In this document: in pieces, positions 16,392 to 24,692 of the stretch | How the letters are laid out: each line of letters starts with the position of its first letter | How positions within the stretch are numbered: the first letter of the stretch is position 1 | Assembly: GCA_900540885.1 (NCBI GenBank) | Contig: UQHJ01000019.1 | Coordinates: 1-38,604 of the forward strand | Direction: 5' to 3' | Length of the DNA: 38,604 nucleotides | From: an uncultured Prevotella sp. | GTDB lineage: Bacteria > Bacteroidota > Bacteroidia > Bacteroidales > Bacteroidaceae | Position numbers and translations under genes: made by a program | The notes under the pieces: generated by a model | Seen by the model: the letters and a program-made list of their open reading frames with translations, nothing else | Databases searched by the model: none | Told to the model about the DNA's origin: nothing

Positions 16392-17309
16392 TTAGAAGGG
16401 TTTAACGTCCTCGCCGAGAATGTCACTCACCAAGAGGTTGGCCAAGCGGCTTGTGCCGATGCGGAAGAGGCCCTGCTTAATGTAGTCCTCGCCTAAGAGT
16501 TCGCGTACAACTGTGTAGAAGTCGATAGCTTCGGCAGTGGTCTTAATGCCACCCGCAGCTTTAAAGCCTATATATTGACCTGTAAGCGCGTGATATTCCT
16601 TAATGGCACTGCACATCACGTAAGCGGCTTCGAGCGTCGCAGCGACCTCTATTTTGCCCGTGGAGGTCTTAATAAAGTCGGCACCTGCATACATAGAAAG
16701 AATTGAGGCTTTCTTAATGGCTTCAGCCGTCTTGAGAGCACCTGTTTCGAGGATAACTTTGAGAGGCTTTTCGTTGCAGGCAGCCTTAATTTCTGCTATC
16801 TCGTCGGCACAAGTTTCGTAGTCACCGCTTTGGAATGTACCTACGCTGAGCACCATGTCGCACTCGTCAGCACCGTCGTGTACGGCGAGGGCCGTCTCAG
16901 CGGTTTTGATTTCGATAAAGGTCTGGGAAGAGGGGAAACCACCTACTACGCAGGCTACCTTCACACCGTCAGCTTCGAGGCTTTCGCTCACGATTTTGGC
17001 AAAGTTGGGGTAGACGCAGATAGTGGCGAGAGGGGGGAGTTCGGGGTGCTCGTCAGCAAAGCGGTTAACGTTCTCAGTAAAGCGGAGCACGCTCTCTTGT
17101 GAGTCGGTCACCTTGAGTGTGGTGAGTTCGACGGTAGAAAGGAGTTGTTTGAGCACCTCTGCGTTATCGTATTTGTCGCGGTTGTCGGCCACGAGTTGGC
17201 GCACGGCGGCACTTACTTGTTCGTCAGTTTGACTCAGATCGAACTTCTCAAAAGCTTGTTCGTATTTGCTCTCTTGAGGAGCATCGTTGCGGTTGATCTT
17301 TAATTCCAT
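16392..17309 (-). CDS. deoC: Deoxyribose-phosphate aldolase (305 aa)
   Basis: Cleaves 2-deoxyribose-5-phosphate to acetaldehyde and glyceraldehyde-3-phosphate in nucleoside catabolism. Family motifs are clear: CVYPNF, VVGGFPSSQTF, DGADECDMVLSVG, and ADFIKTSTGK (near residue 209) with the Schiff-base Lys, then IGFKAAGGIKT. At 305 aa it is longer than the roughly 220-260 aa short forms and carries about 70 extra N-terminal residues. It is last in the mnmG-apt-uvrC-dtd-mazG direction but separated from mazG by 322 bp of repeats. Two candidate -7 boxes (TACCTTTG) lie in a duplicated unit upstream. Confidence 0.95.
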   Translation of the reverse strand: MELKINRNDAPQESKYEQAFEKFDLSQTDEQVSAAVRQLVADNRDKYDNAEVLKQLLSTVELTTLKVTDSQESVLRFTENVNRFADEHPELPPLATICVYPNFAKIVSESLEADGVKVACVVGGFPSSQTFIEIKTAETALAVHDGADECDMVLSVGTFQSGDYETCADEIAEIKAACNEKPLKVILETGALKTAEAIKKASILSMYAGADFIKTSTGKIEVAATLEAAYVMCSAIKEYHALTGQYIGFKAAGGIKTTAEAIDFYTVVRELLGEDYIKQGLFRIGTSRLANLLVSDILGEDVKPF

Positions 17310-17631
17310 AAGGGATAATGTGCTAATATGCTAATGTGTTAATATGCTAATGTGTTAATGTGCTAATGTGTTAATGTGCTAATGTGCAAATGCTTGGTTA
17401 ATGTGCAAATGTGAGAATGTGCGAATGTGCAAATGGTCGCCTTTTGTGTATGCTATGCAAGTTCTTAGTCGTACAAAGGTAACAATTTGCACATTTGCAA
17501 ATGGTCGCCTTTTGTGTATGCTATGCAAGTTCTTAGTCGTACAAAGGTAACAATTTGCACATTTGCACATTCTCACATTTGCACATTAACCAAGCATTTG
17601 CACATTAGCACATTAACCAATCATTTGCACA
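17310..17631. repeat. deoC upstream region: 8-mer arrays and 68-bp tandem duplication
   Basis: Left: 8-mer units GCTAATGT/GTTAATGT/GCAAATGT (about 17316-17428). Centre: a perfect 68-bp tandem duplication (17429-17496 and 17497-17564). Right: the complementary 8-mer array (GCACATTT, GCACATTA; about 17551-17631). There is no gene. Frames translating the region are repetitive and rejected. Confidence 0.8.
17474..17549 (-). promoter_or_regulatory. Duplicated -7 boxes upstream of deoC
   Basis: TACCTTTG occurs on the minus strand at 17474-17481 and again at 17542-17549, once in each 68-bp copy. Upstream TTTG-like sequences have imperfect spacing, so activity is uncertain. Confidence 0.4.
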
Positions 17632-17979
17632 CTAATCCTTGAGCTTTTTATTATTCAGATGCCGTGTTGCATCGCGTTTTGTCTTTTTTTCAAAGCTGCG
17701 TCGTATGGCTTCGTCGAGGTTGACACCCGTTTGATTGGCTAAGCAAACGAGCACCCACAGAATGTCAGCCATTTCTTCAGAAGGATCGTCACTCTCGCCT
17801 TCCTTGAACGATTGTTCACCATATTTGCGGGCCATGATGCGTGCTAATTCGCCCACTTCTTCGGTAAGGCAAGCCATGTTGGTAAGCTCGTTGAAGTAAC
17901 GTATGCCATATTGATGTATCCATTCGTCAACGCGCGCTTGCAGTTCGTTGAGCGTGAATGTTGAGTCTTTGCTTTCCAT
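17632..17979 (-). CDS. MazG-like nucleotide pyrophosphohydrolase (115 aa)
   Basis: All-alpha NTP pyrophosphatase; probably hydrolyses a non-canonical or surplus (d)NTP. The metal-binding pattern is visible: LTEEVGELAR (Glu pair, residues about 38-47) and EEMADILWVL (about 69-78). Its single-domain size matches small MazG-like proteins rather than full-length MazG. It starts 7 bp after dtd, so the two are cotranscribed; both deal with quality control of nucleotides or aminoacyl-tRNA. The C-terminus is Lys-rich. Confidence 0.88.
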   Translation of the reverse strand: MESKDSTFTLNELQARVDEWIHQYGIRYFNELTNMACLTEEVGELARIMARKYGEQSFKEGESDDPSEEMADILWVLVCLANQTGVNLDEAIRRSFEKKTKRDATRHLNNKKLKD

Positions 17980-17986
17980 ATAGGTA

Positions 17987-18439
17987 TCACTCTTTGTTCT
18001 TCGTGTCCATACAGATTGTTACGGGTCCGTCGTTGAGGAGTTCCACCTTCATGTCGGCGCCAAAAGTGCCTGTTTGGACGTCCTTGCCTAGCGTTGTGCT
18101 GAGCGTTTGGCAGAAGTATTCGTAAAGTGGAATGGCGTGTTCGTGTCCTGCGGCACGTATATAAGAGGGGCGGTTGCCTTTCTTATACGAAGCCATGAGC
18201 GTGAATTGGCTCACTACGAGCGCTTCTCCGTTAATATCAGTAATGCTGCGGTTCATTACTCCGTCTTCATCGTCAAAGACGCGTAGACCAGTTATTTTAC
18301 GACACAGCCAATCGGCATCATCGTGCGTGTCGGCCTCTTCGATGCCCAAAAGGATAAGGTATCCTTGTTGGATAGCTGACTTTAATTGTCCGTCAATGGT
18401 GACAGAAGCGTGTTTTACACGCTGAATTACTACTCTCAT
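17987..18439 (-). CDS. dtd: D-aminoacyl-tRNA deacylase (150 aa)
   Basis: Hydrolyses D-aminoacyl-tRNA (and Gly-tRNA(Ala)) so that D-residues do not enter translation. It starts MRVVIQRVKHASVTIDG. The catalytic-region motif SQFTLMASYKKGNRPSY is near residues 76-92 and the NDGPVTICMDT segment near the C-terminus holds the Gly-Pro substrate-screening motif. Length is normal. The mazG-like gene follows with a 7-bp gap. The 298 bp separating it from uvrC hold palindrome P2. Confidence 0.95.
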   Translation of the reverse strand: MRVVIQRVKHASVTIDGQLKSAIQQGYLILLGIEEADTHDDADWLCRKITGLRVFDDEDGVMNRSITDINGEALVVSQFTLMASYKKGNRPSYIRAAGHEHAIPLYEYFCQTLSTTLGKDVQTGTFGADMKVELLNDGPVTICMDTKNKE

Positions 18440-18538
18440 AGGGCAAATTTACGATTATTTATGGCAAGCCCGTTATTTAACGTGTAAGTTTTTTGATAAA
18501 CGGCAATTTGAAAACTTAACATGAATGAACATTAACAA

Positions 18539-18702
18539 AAAAATTAATGAAATAATTAATGTTCAATTAATGATAATTAATGTTCAAAACAATGCGCGAA
18601 GCGCGCCTAAACTTAAACGTTAACTATTTATGTTATGCGCTTCGCGCATTGTTTTGAACATTAATTATCATTAATTGAACATTAATTATTTCATTAATTT
18701 TT
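18539..18702. repeat. ATTAAT-rich palindrome P2 with perfect 66-bp arms
   Basis: The arms 18539-18604 and 18637-18702 are exactly complementary over 66 bp, with a 32-nt spacer. Here the gcgcgaagcgc motif is innermost and the ATTAATG units outermost, the reverse of P1. It lies between uvrC and dtd within the minus-strand cluster and could act as a terminator or RNA-processing structure. Confidence 0.88.
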
Positions 18703-18717
18703 ATTCTTGTTCTATTC

Positions 18718-18730
18718 GACAAATTGCAGT
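18718..18730. repeat. Orphan E-element terminal motif
   Basis: GACAAATTGCAGT is the terminal motif of elements E1-E5, here without an element attached. It ends 7 bp from the uvrC stop and starts 15 bp from P2. It may be the scar of a lost element or a target-like sequence. Confidence 0.45.
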
Positions 18731-18737
18731 TTGAACG

Positions 18738-20552
18738 TTATTCTGTTTTATGCAGATTATTGTAAATCTTCTCGCCACGGGCGTTGCCGAGTAAGGTTTG
18801 GAGTGCAGGGAGAGAAGCTTCTTTAATGTGTTTAACGCTCTTGAATTGCTGTAAAAGCACCTTTTTAGTAGCTGGACCAATGCCTGTGATTGCATCGAGT
18901 TCGGAGGCAATTTGGCGTTTTGAACGCTTGTCGCGGTGGAAAGTGATCGCAAAGCGGTGAACCTCGTCTTGCATCATCGTGAGTGTGCGGAAAAGTTGAC
19001 TTTCGGGTTTGATACCAATCACAGCGGGCGGAAAACCGTAAAGCATCTCGCGGGTGCGGTGACGGTCATCTTTCGCCAAGCCTGCAATGGGAATGCTCAA
19101 CCCCAATTCGTCCTCTACCACCTCACGAATCATCTCCATTTGTCCGCGTCCACCGTCGGCAATGATAAGGTCGGGCAGAGGCTTCCCTTCCTCTTTTAAT
19201 CGACTGTAACGGCGGCGTACCACCTCCTTCATCGAAGCGTAATCATCTGGGCCAACTACTGTCTTGATATTGTACTTACGATACTCCTTTTTGGCAGGTT
19301 TGAGTCGTTCGAACACAACGCAAGCCGCCACGGCATCATCGCCACTGATGTTAGAATTATCGAAAAGTTCAATGTGAAGGGGAAGTTTGGGCAGTCCGAG
19401 ATCGGTCTGTATCTCCTTCATTAGGCGCGTCTGCTTTTGCTCAGGATTGAGCTTCTCGGCCTGTTTCAGTCGGTCGAACTTATATTGCTTCACGTTGAGC
19501 TTGGAGAGGTCGAGCAACTTCTTCTTATCCCCCTTCTGTGGAATCGTCTGTTCGACCATTTCATCGGGTAAGTCGACATGAAAGGGCACTACAATCTCTT
19601 TCGACTGACTTGCATAACGTTCGCGCATCTCGATGATGCCGAGTGTAAGCAATTCTTCGTCCGTTTCGTCCAACTTCTTCTTATATTCAAAGGTGAAAGC
19701 TTGATTGATGCAGCCATTGGCTACGTGTAGGTAATTAATATAAGCCACTTTCTCTTCGCTTTCGATGTTGAAAACGTCGATGTTGTGTAATACGTTCGAT
19801 ACGACTTCGCTCTTGGCACGATAATTCTCGATTATGTCGTACTGCTGCTTAATCACCTGCGCTTCCTCAAATCGTAATTCTGCGGCCAAGGAAATCATTT
19901 TCTCTCGCATCTGTCGTGCTACTTCAGAGGTGTTTCCTTTCAATATTTCCTTACATGCCTCAATATTGCGCATATAGTCCTCGTGACTTTGTTTGCCCAC
20001 ACAGGGGGCTTGACAACGATGAATATGATAGTCGAGACAAACGTCGTATTTGCCGCTTTCAACGCCTTCGCGGGTCATGGCCGTATGGCACGGACGTGGC
20101 TGATAGAGTTCGCGACAAAGGTCCAATAAAGCATACATCGTTGGCACGTGGCTATAAGGACCAAAATACGTGGCTCCTCGTTTGCCGCGTTGACGCGTCT
20201 TGAAGATACGTGGCAAGTATTCGTTCGAAATAGCGATGGAAGGGTACGTTTTATCATCTTTCAACAGTACGTTATAATGCGGCTTGTAACGTTTGATAAG
20301 ATTGTTCTCTAATAGGAGTGCGTCTTCTTCCGTTTTTACCACCACGTAACGTATGTCGCGAATGTGCTTAACGAGCATTTGCGTCTTGCGCGTTTGTTGG
20401 TCCTTATTAAAATAAGAGCTAACGCGTCGTTTAAGGTTTTTGGCCTTTCCAACGTAAATAATCGTGCCCGAATCATCGAGGTACTGATAGCACCCCGGTG
20501 TTTCGGGCAGATTATTAACGATGCCTTTTAAGTAGGCTTGTAGATCGTTCAT
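18738..20552 (-). CDS. uvrC: Excinuclease ABC subunit C (604 aa)
   Basis: Dual-incision nuclease of nucleotide excision repair, acting with UvrA and UvrB. The N-terminal GIY-YIG domain reads PGCYQYLDDSGTIIYVGKAK. A Cys-containing segment (CLDYHIHRCQAPC) is near 170-183. The UVR motif (LRFEEAQVIKQQYDII) is near 210-226. The second nuclease region includes LFDNSNISGDDAVAACVVF and LIIADGGRGQ, and a C-terminal HhH (ITGIGPATKKVLL) is present. Its start codon overlaps the apt stop as ATGA, implying translational coupling. Length is normal. Confidence 0.97.
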   Translation of the reverse strand: MNDLQAYLKGIVNNLPETPGCYQYLDDSGTIIYVGKAKNLKRRVSSYFNKDQQTRKTQMLVKHIRDIRYVVVKTEEDALLLENNLIKRYKPHYNVLLKDDKTYPSIAISNEYLPRIFKTRQRGKRGATYFGPYSHVPTMYALLDLCRELYQPRPCHTAMTREGVESGKYDVCLDYHIHRCQAPCVGKQSHEDYMRNIEACKEILKGNTSEVARQMREKMISLAAELRFEEAQVIKQQYDIIENYRAKSEVVSNVLHNIDVFNIESEEKVAYINYLHVANGCINQAFTFEYKKKLDETDEELLTLGIIEMRERYASQSKEIVVPFHVDLPDEMVEQTIPQKGDKKKLLDLSKLNVKQYKFDRLKQAEKLNPEQKQTRLMKEIQTDLGLPKLPLHIELFDNSNISGDDAVAACVVFERLKPAKKEYRKYNIKTVVGPDDYASMKEVVRRRYSRLKEEGKPLPDLIIADGGRGQMEMIREVVEDELGLSIPIAGLAKDDRHRTREMLYGFPPAVIGIKPESQLFRTLTMMQDEVHRFAITFHRDKRSKRQIASELDAITGIGPATKKVLLQQFKSVKHIKEASLPALQTLLGNARGEKIYNNLHKTE

Positions 20553-21085
20553 TCGTTAATGGTAAGAAGTGTCGTGATGTCTAAATCCTTTCCAAGGAAC
20601 TTACGTCCTTCGAGTCCTTCCATTTGAAGCTCGATGAGGAAGTTGATGTACGTTTTCTTCGGTTTGAACGCTTGTACAAGGTCGTAAGCAGCTTGCATAG
20701 AACCACCTGTGGCGAGCAAGTCGTCGTGAATGAGTACGATGTCGTTGGCTTCGATAGCGTCAGCGTGGATTTCGATGGTGTCGTAACCATACTCTTTTAA
20801 GTAGGTTGCCTTGCGTGCCTCAGCGGGAAGCTTTCCAGGTTTGCGTGCCATGACGAAGCCAGCGCCGAGCTTTTGTGCCAAGATAGCACCCATTACGAAG
20901 CCGCGACTTTCGATACCTACTACTTTGGTGATGCCTTTATCCTTATAAAGTTCGACCAATTCTTGCGTCATTTCGTCGATGCAAGCGGGATTTTTGAAGA
21001 GGGTGGTAACGTCTTTGAAGTGAATGCCAGGCTTTGGGAAGTCGTAGACGGTACGCAAATTGTCTAATAACAACTTTTTATTCAT
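20549..21085 (-). CDS. apt: Adenine phosphoribosyltransferase (178 aa)
   Basis: Salvages adenine to AMP using PRPP. The PRPP-binding motif VLIHDDLLATGG and the GIESRGFVMGA segment are diagnostic. The frame is open further upstream, to 21163, but ATG 21085 gives MNKKLLLDNLRTVYDFPKPG, the normal family N-terminus and length, so the extra 26 residues are rejected. The stop overlaps the uvrC ATG by 4 nt. A parS-like 16-mer lies 35 bp upstream of the start. No convincing promoter box was found; it may be read through from mnmG. Confidence 0.95.
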   Translation of the reverse strand: MNKKLLLDNLRTVYDFPKPGIHFKDVTTLFKNPACIDEMTQELVELYKDKGITKVVGIESRGFVMGAILAQKLGAGFVMARKPGKLPAEARKATYLKEYGYDTIEIHADAIEANDIVLIHDDLLATGGSMQAAYDLVQAFKPKKTYINFLIELQMEGLEGRKFLGKDLDITTLLTINE

Positions 21086-21119
21086 AAAACATTTGATTTT
21101 GATATACTTTAGATAGGCT

Positions 21120-21135
21120 TGTTTCACGTGGAACG
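21120..21135. promoter_or_regulatory. parS-like site upstream of apt
   Basis: TGTTTCACGTGGAACG matches the conserved parS sequence (TGTTTCACGTGGAACA in this orientation) at 15 of 16 positions. The 14-base core is identical to that at 13655-13668. It lies in the mnmG-apt gap. Confidence 0.75.
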
Positions 21136-21293
21136 TGAACGAAAACGCTCGTTTTTGCCCCATTTCAACCCCTTTTTATCCGTATTTATCGTACTTATTA
21201 AAGTTTTACTTTAAGTGGCTTTACGGGACTTTGAGCGGCGAAGGGTAGATTGTTTCCTTCTCCGATTGGAGAGGAAGTTGGGCGAAAGACTTC

Positions 21294-23171
21294 TTATCGT
21301 CCCATCAATACCAACAGTACGCTAATATCGCTGGGCGAAACACCAGGAATGCGTTCGGCTTGTGCCAACGTTTCGGGGTCGATAGCCGTGAGCTTTTGAC
21401 GCGCCTCGGTGCTAAGTTGGGTAATACTGTTATAATCGAAGTGGCCTCGAATTTTGATATTTTCGAGACGCTGCATTTTGTCGGCCAAAGCACGTTCGCG
21501 TGCAATATAACCATGATACTTCATTTCGATTTCGGCCGCTTCAATCGTTTCTTCTGCATCAGACGAGAATTGAGCGAGGAATGTTTTGAACGCTTCTATC
21601 TCATCTGAAAGATTTTGTAGCGAGAGTTGTGGACGATTAATCAAGTCGAATAGTTTGCAACCGCGCTGTAGAGGAGTTGTGCCTACACGTTCCAAGAAAG
21701 CGTTAATATCGTTCGGCTTAATGGGGTAGGTCTTGCAGAAGTTGATGATTTCATCGATAGCCGCTTTCTTCGTGTGGAAACGTTGAATGCGGTCGGGTGT
21801 GGCAAGACCGAACTTTTCGGCATAGGGTGTAAGACGAATATCTGCATTATCTTGACGCAACAATATACGATATTCGGCACGAGAGGTAAACATACGATAA
21901 GGCTCGTCAACCCCCTTCGTTACCAAGTCGTCGATGAGTACGCCGATATAAGCCTCGTCGCGGTGGAGCGTAAAGGGTTCGCTACCGCTGCATTTGAGGG
22001 CTGCGTTGATGCCAGCGATGAGTCCTTGGCCTGCTGCCTCTTCGTACCCCGTTGTACCATTCACCTGTCCAGCGAAGAAAAGGCCTGGCACTTGTTTCGT
22101 CTCAAGCGAGTGGTGGAGTTGGGTCGGGTCGAAGAAATCGTATTCAATTGCATAGCCCGGACGATAAACCACAATATCACGGAAACAAGGAATGCGCTTC
22201 AGTGCTTCAATCTGCACATTCATCGGTAGACTTGAAGAGAACCCATTCAGGTAAAGTTCGTTCGTTTCGACCCCTTCGGGTTCAAGGAAGAGCGGGTGGT
22301 GGTCGCGATCAGGGAAAGTGACCAGTTTCGTTTCGATGCTTGGGCAGTAACGTGGTCCGATGCTTTTGATTTGTCCGTTGTAAAGTGGTGAGTCAGCTAA
22401 ACCAGAGCGTAACACTTCATGTACCTGTGCATTCGTATTGGTAGTCCAACACGGGAGTTGGGGGAGAGGACGCAGGGGACTGATGTAAGAGAAACGGTGG
22501 AAGTCTGTTTCACCTGGTTGCAGTTCCATTTCGTCCAAATGAACCGAACGTTTGTCAATACGTACGGGAGTACCCGTCTTCATACGTGCAGAACGTATGC
22601 CCAAACGGTTGATACTCTCGGTTAAGAAAGCAGCAGCAGGTTCGGCACAGCGGCCACCCGGGACTTGTTTACGCCCGATGTGCATCAAGCCGCGAAGGAA
22701 AGTACCTGCCGTCACCACTACGGCGCGTGCCAAGAAGGTGGCTCCCCAAATGGTGCGCACACCGCTCACTTCGCCATTTTCGGTAAGTATCTCCGTTACC
22801 TCGTCCTGCCAAATGTTGAGGTTGGGCGTGTTTTCGAGGCGCAAGCGCCATTCCGTGATAAAGCGTGCGCGGTCACACTGCGCACGAGGGCTCCACATGG
22901 CAGGTCCTTTTGAGCGGTTCAGCATACGAAACTGAATAGCCGTGGCGTCGGTCACTTCGCCCATTTGTCCGCCTAACGCATCAATCTCGCGTACAATCTG
23001 TCCCTTGGCAATACCGCCCACGGCAGGGTTGCAGCTCATCTGCGCTATTTTGTTCATGTCCATCGTTATAAGGCACGTTTTTGCGCCCATGCGAGCTGCC
23101 GCACTGGCTGCCTCGCAACCAGCGTGTCCCGCACCAATAACAATGACATCGTAGTGAAATATTGTGTCCAT
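21294..23171 (-). CDS. mnmG: tRNA uridine-5-carboxymethylaminomethyl modification enzyme MnmG (625 aa)
   Basis: FAD-dependent partner of MnmE that modifies wobble U34 of certain tRNAs. The N-terminal dinucleotide-binding motif VIGAGHAGCEAA and the family signatures SCNPAVGGIAKGQIVREIDALGG and GTFLRGLMHIG are present, followed by GQVNGTTGYEEAAGQG and the helical C-terminal tail ending RIPGVSPSDISVLLVLMGR. Length is normal. It heads the minus-strand run with apt and uvrC. A -7 box (TAATTTTG, complement of 23301-23308) is a possible promoter; the leader would then contain the 9-mer repeats at 23172-23250. Confidence 0.97.
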   Translation of the reverse strand: MDTIFHYDVIVIGAGHAGCEAASAAARMGAKTCLITMDMNKIAQMSCNPAVGGIAKGQIVREIDALGGQMGEVTDATAIQFRMLNRSKGPAMWSPRAQCDRARFITEWRLRLENTPNLNIWQDEVTEILTENGEVSGVRTIWGATFLARAVVVTAGTFLRGLMHIGRKQVPGGRCAEPAAAFLTESINRLGIRSARMKTGTPVRIDKRSVHLDEMELQPGETDFHRFSYISPLRPLPQLPCWTTNTNAQVHEVLRSGLADSPLYNGQIKSIGPRYCPSIETKLVTFPDRDHHPLFLEPEGVETNELYLNGFSSSLPMNVQIEALKRIPCFRDIVVYRPGYAIEYDFFDPTQLHHSLETKQVPGLFFAGQVNGTTGYEEAAGQGLIAGINAALKCSGSEPFTLHRDEAYIGVLIDDLVTKGVDEPYRMFTSRAEYRILLRQDNADIRLTPYAEKFGLATPDRIQRFHTKKAAIDEIINFCKTYPIKPNDINAFLERVGTTPLQRGCKLFDLINRPQLSLQNLSDEIEAFKTFLAQFSSDAEETIEAAEIEMKYHGYIARERALADKMQRLENIKIRGHFDYNSITQLSTEARQKLTAIDPETLAQAERIPGVSPSDISVLLVLMGR

Positions 23172-23284
23172 TTGTGGAAGTTTTGTGAGTTCAATGAGTT
23201 TAGTGGGTTTAATAAGTTTAGTGGGTTTAATGAGTTTAATAAGTCTTACTTTTTAACCCTCTATCCTTCTAACCCTCTAACCCT
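23172..23284. repeat. 9-mer array and AACCCTCT repeats between mnmG and DUF2851 gene
   Basis: Units of the form RRGTTTART (GAGTTTAGT, GGGTTTAAT, AAGTTTAGT) run from about 23188 to 23244. They are followed by AACCCTCT-type 8-mers at about 23254-23284. Unlike neighbouring arrays, the two halves are not complementary. Confidence 0.65.
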
Positions 23285-23339
23285 GTGATGATTCTTGCCA
23301 CAAAATTACAAGTTTTTATTGATTTACCACTTTGCTACG

Positions 23340-23377
23340 TTTGTAGGATATGAAAAAAGACCTACTTTTGTAGGTTT
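23340..23377 (+). promoter_or_regulatory. Promoter of the DUF2851 gene
   Basis: TTTG 23340-23343 and TACTTTTG 23363-23370 are 19 bp apart, an exact Bacteroidetes consensus. Transcription would start near 23377, only about 8 nt before ATG 23385, which rules out starts further upstream. Confidence 0.7.
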
Positions 23378-23384
23378 AACCAAT

Positions 23385-24686
23385 ATGGACGAAAATATGG
23401 AATACCTAATCCATTACGTGTGGCAACATCGCATTTATGGCACAGCCCCGCTCGAAACTACTGACCACCAAAGCGTGGAAGTGGTAGACGTTGGGGTACA
23501 TAACTTGTGCAATTCAGGTCCCGACTTTTTCAACGCAAAGGTGAAGATTGACGGACTATTGTGGGTGGGCAATGTCGAAATACATGAACGTTCGAGTGAT
23601 TGGTATCGTCATCATCACGAAACGGACGTAGCCTATAATAATGTGATACTGCATGTGGTGCGTGAGGTGGACGATGAGGTGCGTACGCGGGACGGCAAGT
23701 TGTTGCCTCAGTTGGTGCTGCAAGTGCCAGAAGGGTTGCAACACAACTATCAAGAACTGATAGATGAAGAGACTTATCCGCCTTGTTACCGCGTTATACC
23801 CGATGTGGCCGATGTGATCGTACATGCATGGATGAGCCGTTTGACTGTAGAGCGTTTGGAGGAAAAGACCGAACGTGTAAAGCAATACTTAAAGCGTGTG
23901 GGGAACGATTGGGAACGTGCCTTCTTTATCACCTTGGCGCGCAACTTCGGTTTTGGTACGAACGCACAAGCTTTCGAGCAATGGGCCTTTACGATCGATC
24001 CGCAACAAATAGGTAAACATCGCGACGATGTATTTCAAGTAGAGGCCTTCTTTATGGGCCAAGCTGGATTATTGAACGATGCCTTGGTAAAGCTCGAACG
24101 ACGAGATAGTTATTATATGCAGCTTAAAACGGAGTATGCCTTTTTGCAGCATAAGTTCAATCTACAGCCCATTGATCCTACAGTATGGCGCTTCGGACGC
24201 TTGCGGCCGCAAAACTTCCCACATGTACGACTCTCGCAATTGGCTCGATTGTATGCCGAGCGTAGGGTAGACCTCTCGCGACTGTTAGAGACGGCAACTA
24301 TGGACGACTTACGTCAGCTCTTCCGCATTGGCGTGACTGACTATTGGCGCACACATTATGCCTTTGGCGAGGAAAGCAAAGAGAGCGACAAAACGTTGCA
24401 AAGTAGTTCGCTCAACCTCTTAATCATTAATACGGCCTCACCATTGTTCTTTGCTTGTGGCCGTGAACGCATGGACGAGGACTTGGCCGAGCGTGCTTTC
24501 AACCTCTTAGAGCAATTACCTGCAGAGCGCAATTACATCACCCGTTGTTGGGAGCGTGCAGGACTTAAGATAACGCATGCGGCTGATAGTCAAGCCTTGA
24601 TACAATTGCGCCATAATTATTGCGACCGCAAAGATTGCCTCCGCTGCCGCTTCGGAGCAGAATACTTGAAGCGGGGGAGAACTTGA
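23385..24686 (+). CDS. DUF2851 family protein (433 aa)
   Basis: Conserved Bacteroidetes protein of unknown function. The family hallmark near the N-terminus is clear: YLIHYVWQHRIYG, then HNLCNSGPDFFNAKVKIDG, GNVEIHERSSDWYRHHH and NNVILHVV. These acidic/His-rich blocks look like a metal-dependent nuclease-type active site, but no activity is established here. The C-terminus has a Cys cluster (CDRKDCLRC) near residues 417-425. There is no signal peptide. Start ATG 23385 is chosen because the promoter lies at 23340-23370; the open frame upstream is untranscribed. It is followed by a long 8-mer array, then the thioesterase. Confidence 0.85.
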   Translation: MDENMEYLIHYVWQHRIYGTAPLETTDHQSVEVVDVGVHNLCNSGPDFFNAKVKIDGLLWVGNVEIHERSSDWYRHHHETDVAYNNVILHVVREVDDEVRTRDGKLLPQLVLQVPEGLQHNYQELIDEETYPPCYRVIPDVADVIVHAWMSRLTVERLEEKTERVKQYLKRVGNDWERAFFITLARNFGFGTNAQAFEQWAFTIDPQQIGKHRDDVFQVEAFFMGQAGLLNDALVKLERRDSYYMQLKTEYAFLQHKFNLQPIDPTVWRFGRLRPQNFPHVRLSQLARLYAERRVDLSRLLETATMDDLRQLFRIGVTDYWRTHYAFGEESKESDKTLQSSSLNLLIINTASPLFFACGRERMDEDLAERAFNLLEQLPAERNYITRCWERAGLKITHAADSQALIQLRHNYCDRKDCLRCRFGAEYLKRGRT

Positions 24687-24692
24687 TTTTTG

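Noticed and set aside
20549..21163. Longer 204-aa version of Apt
   Set aside because: The extra 26 residues include the parS-like site and do not match the family; ATG 21085 gives the usual length.
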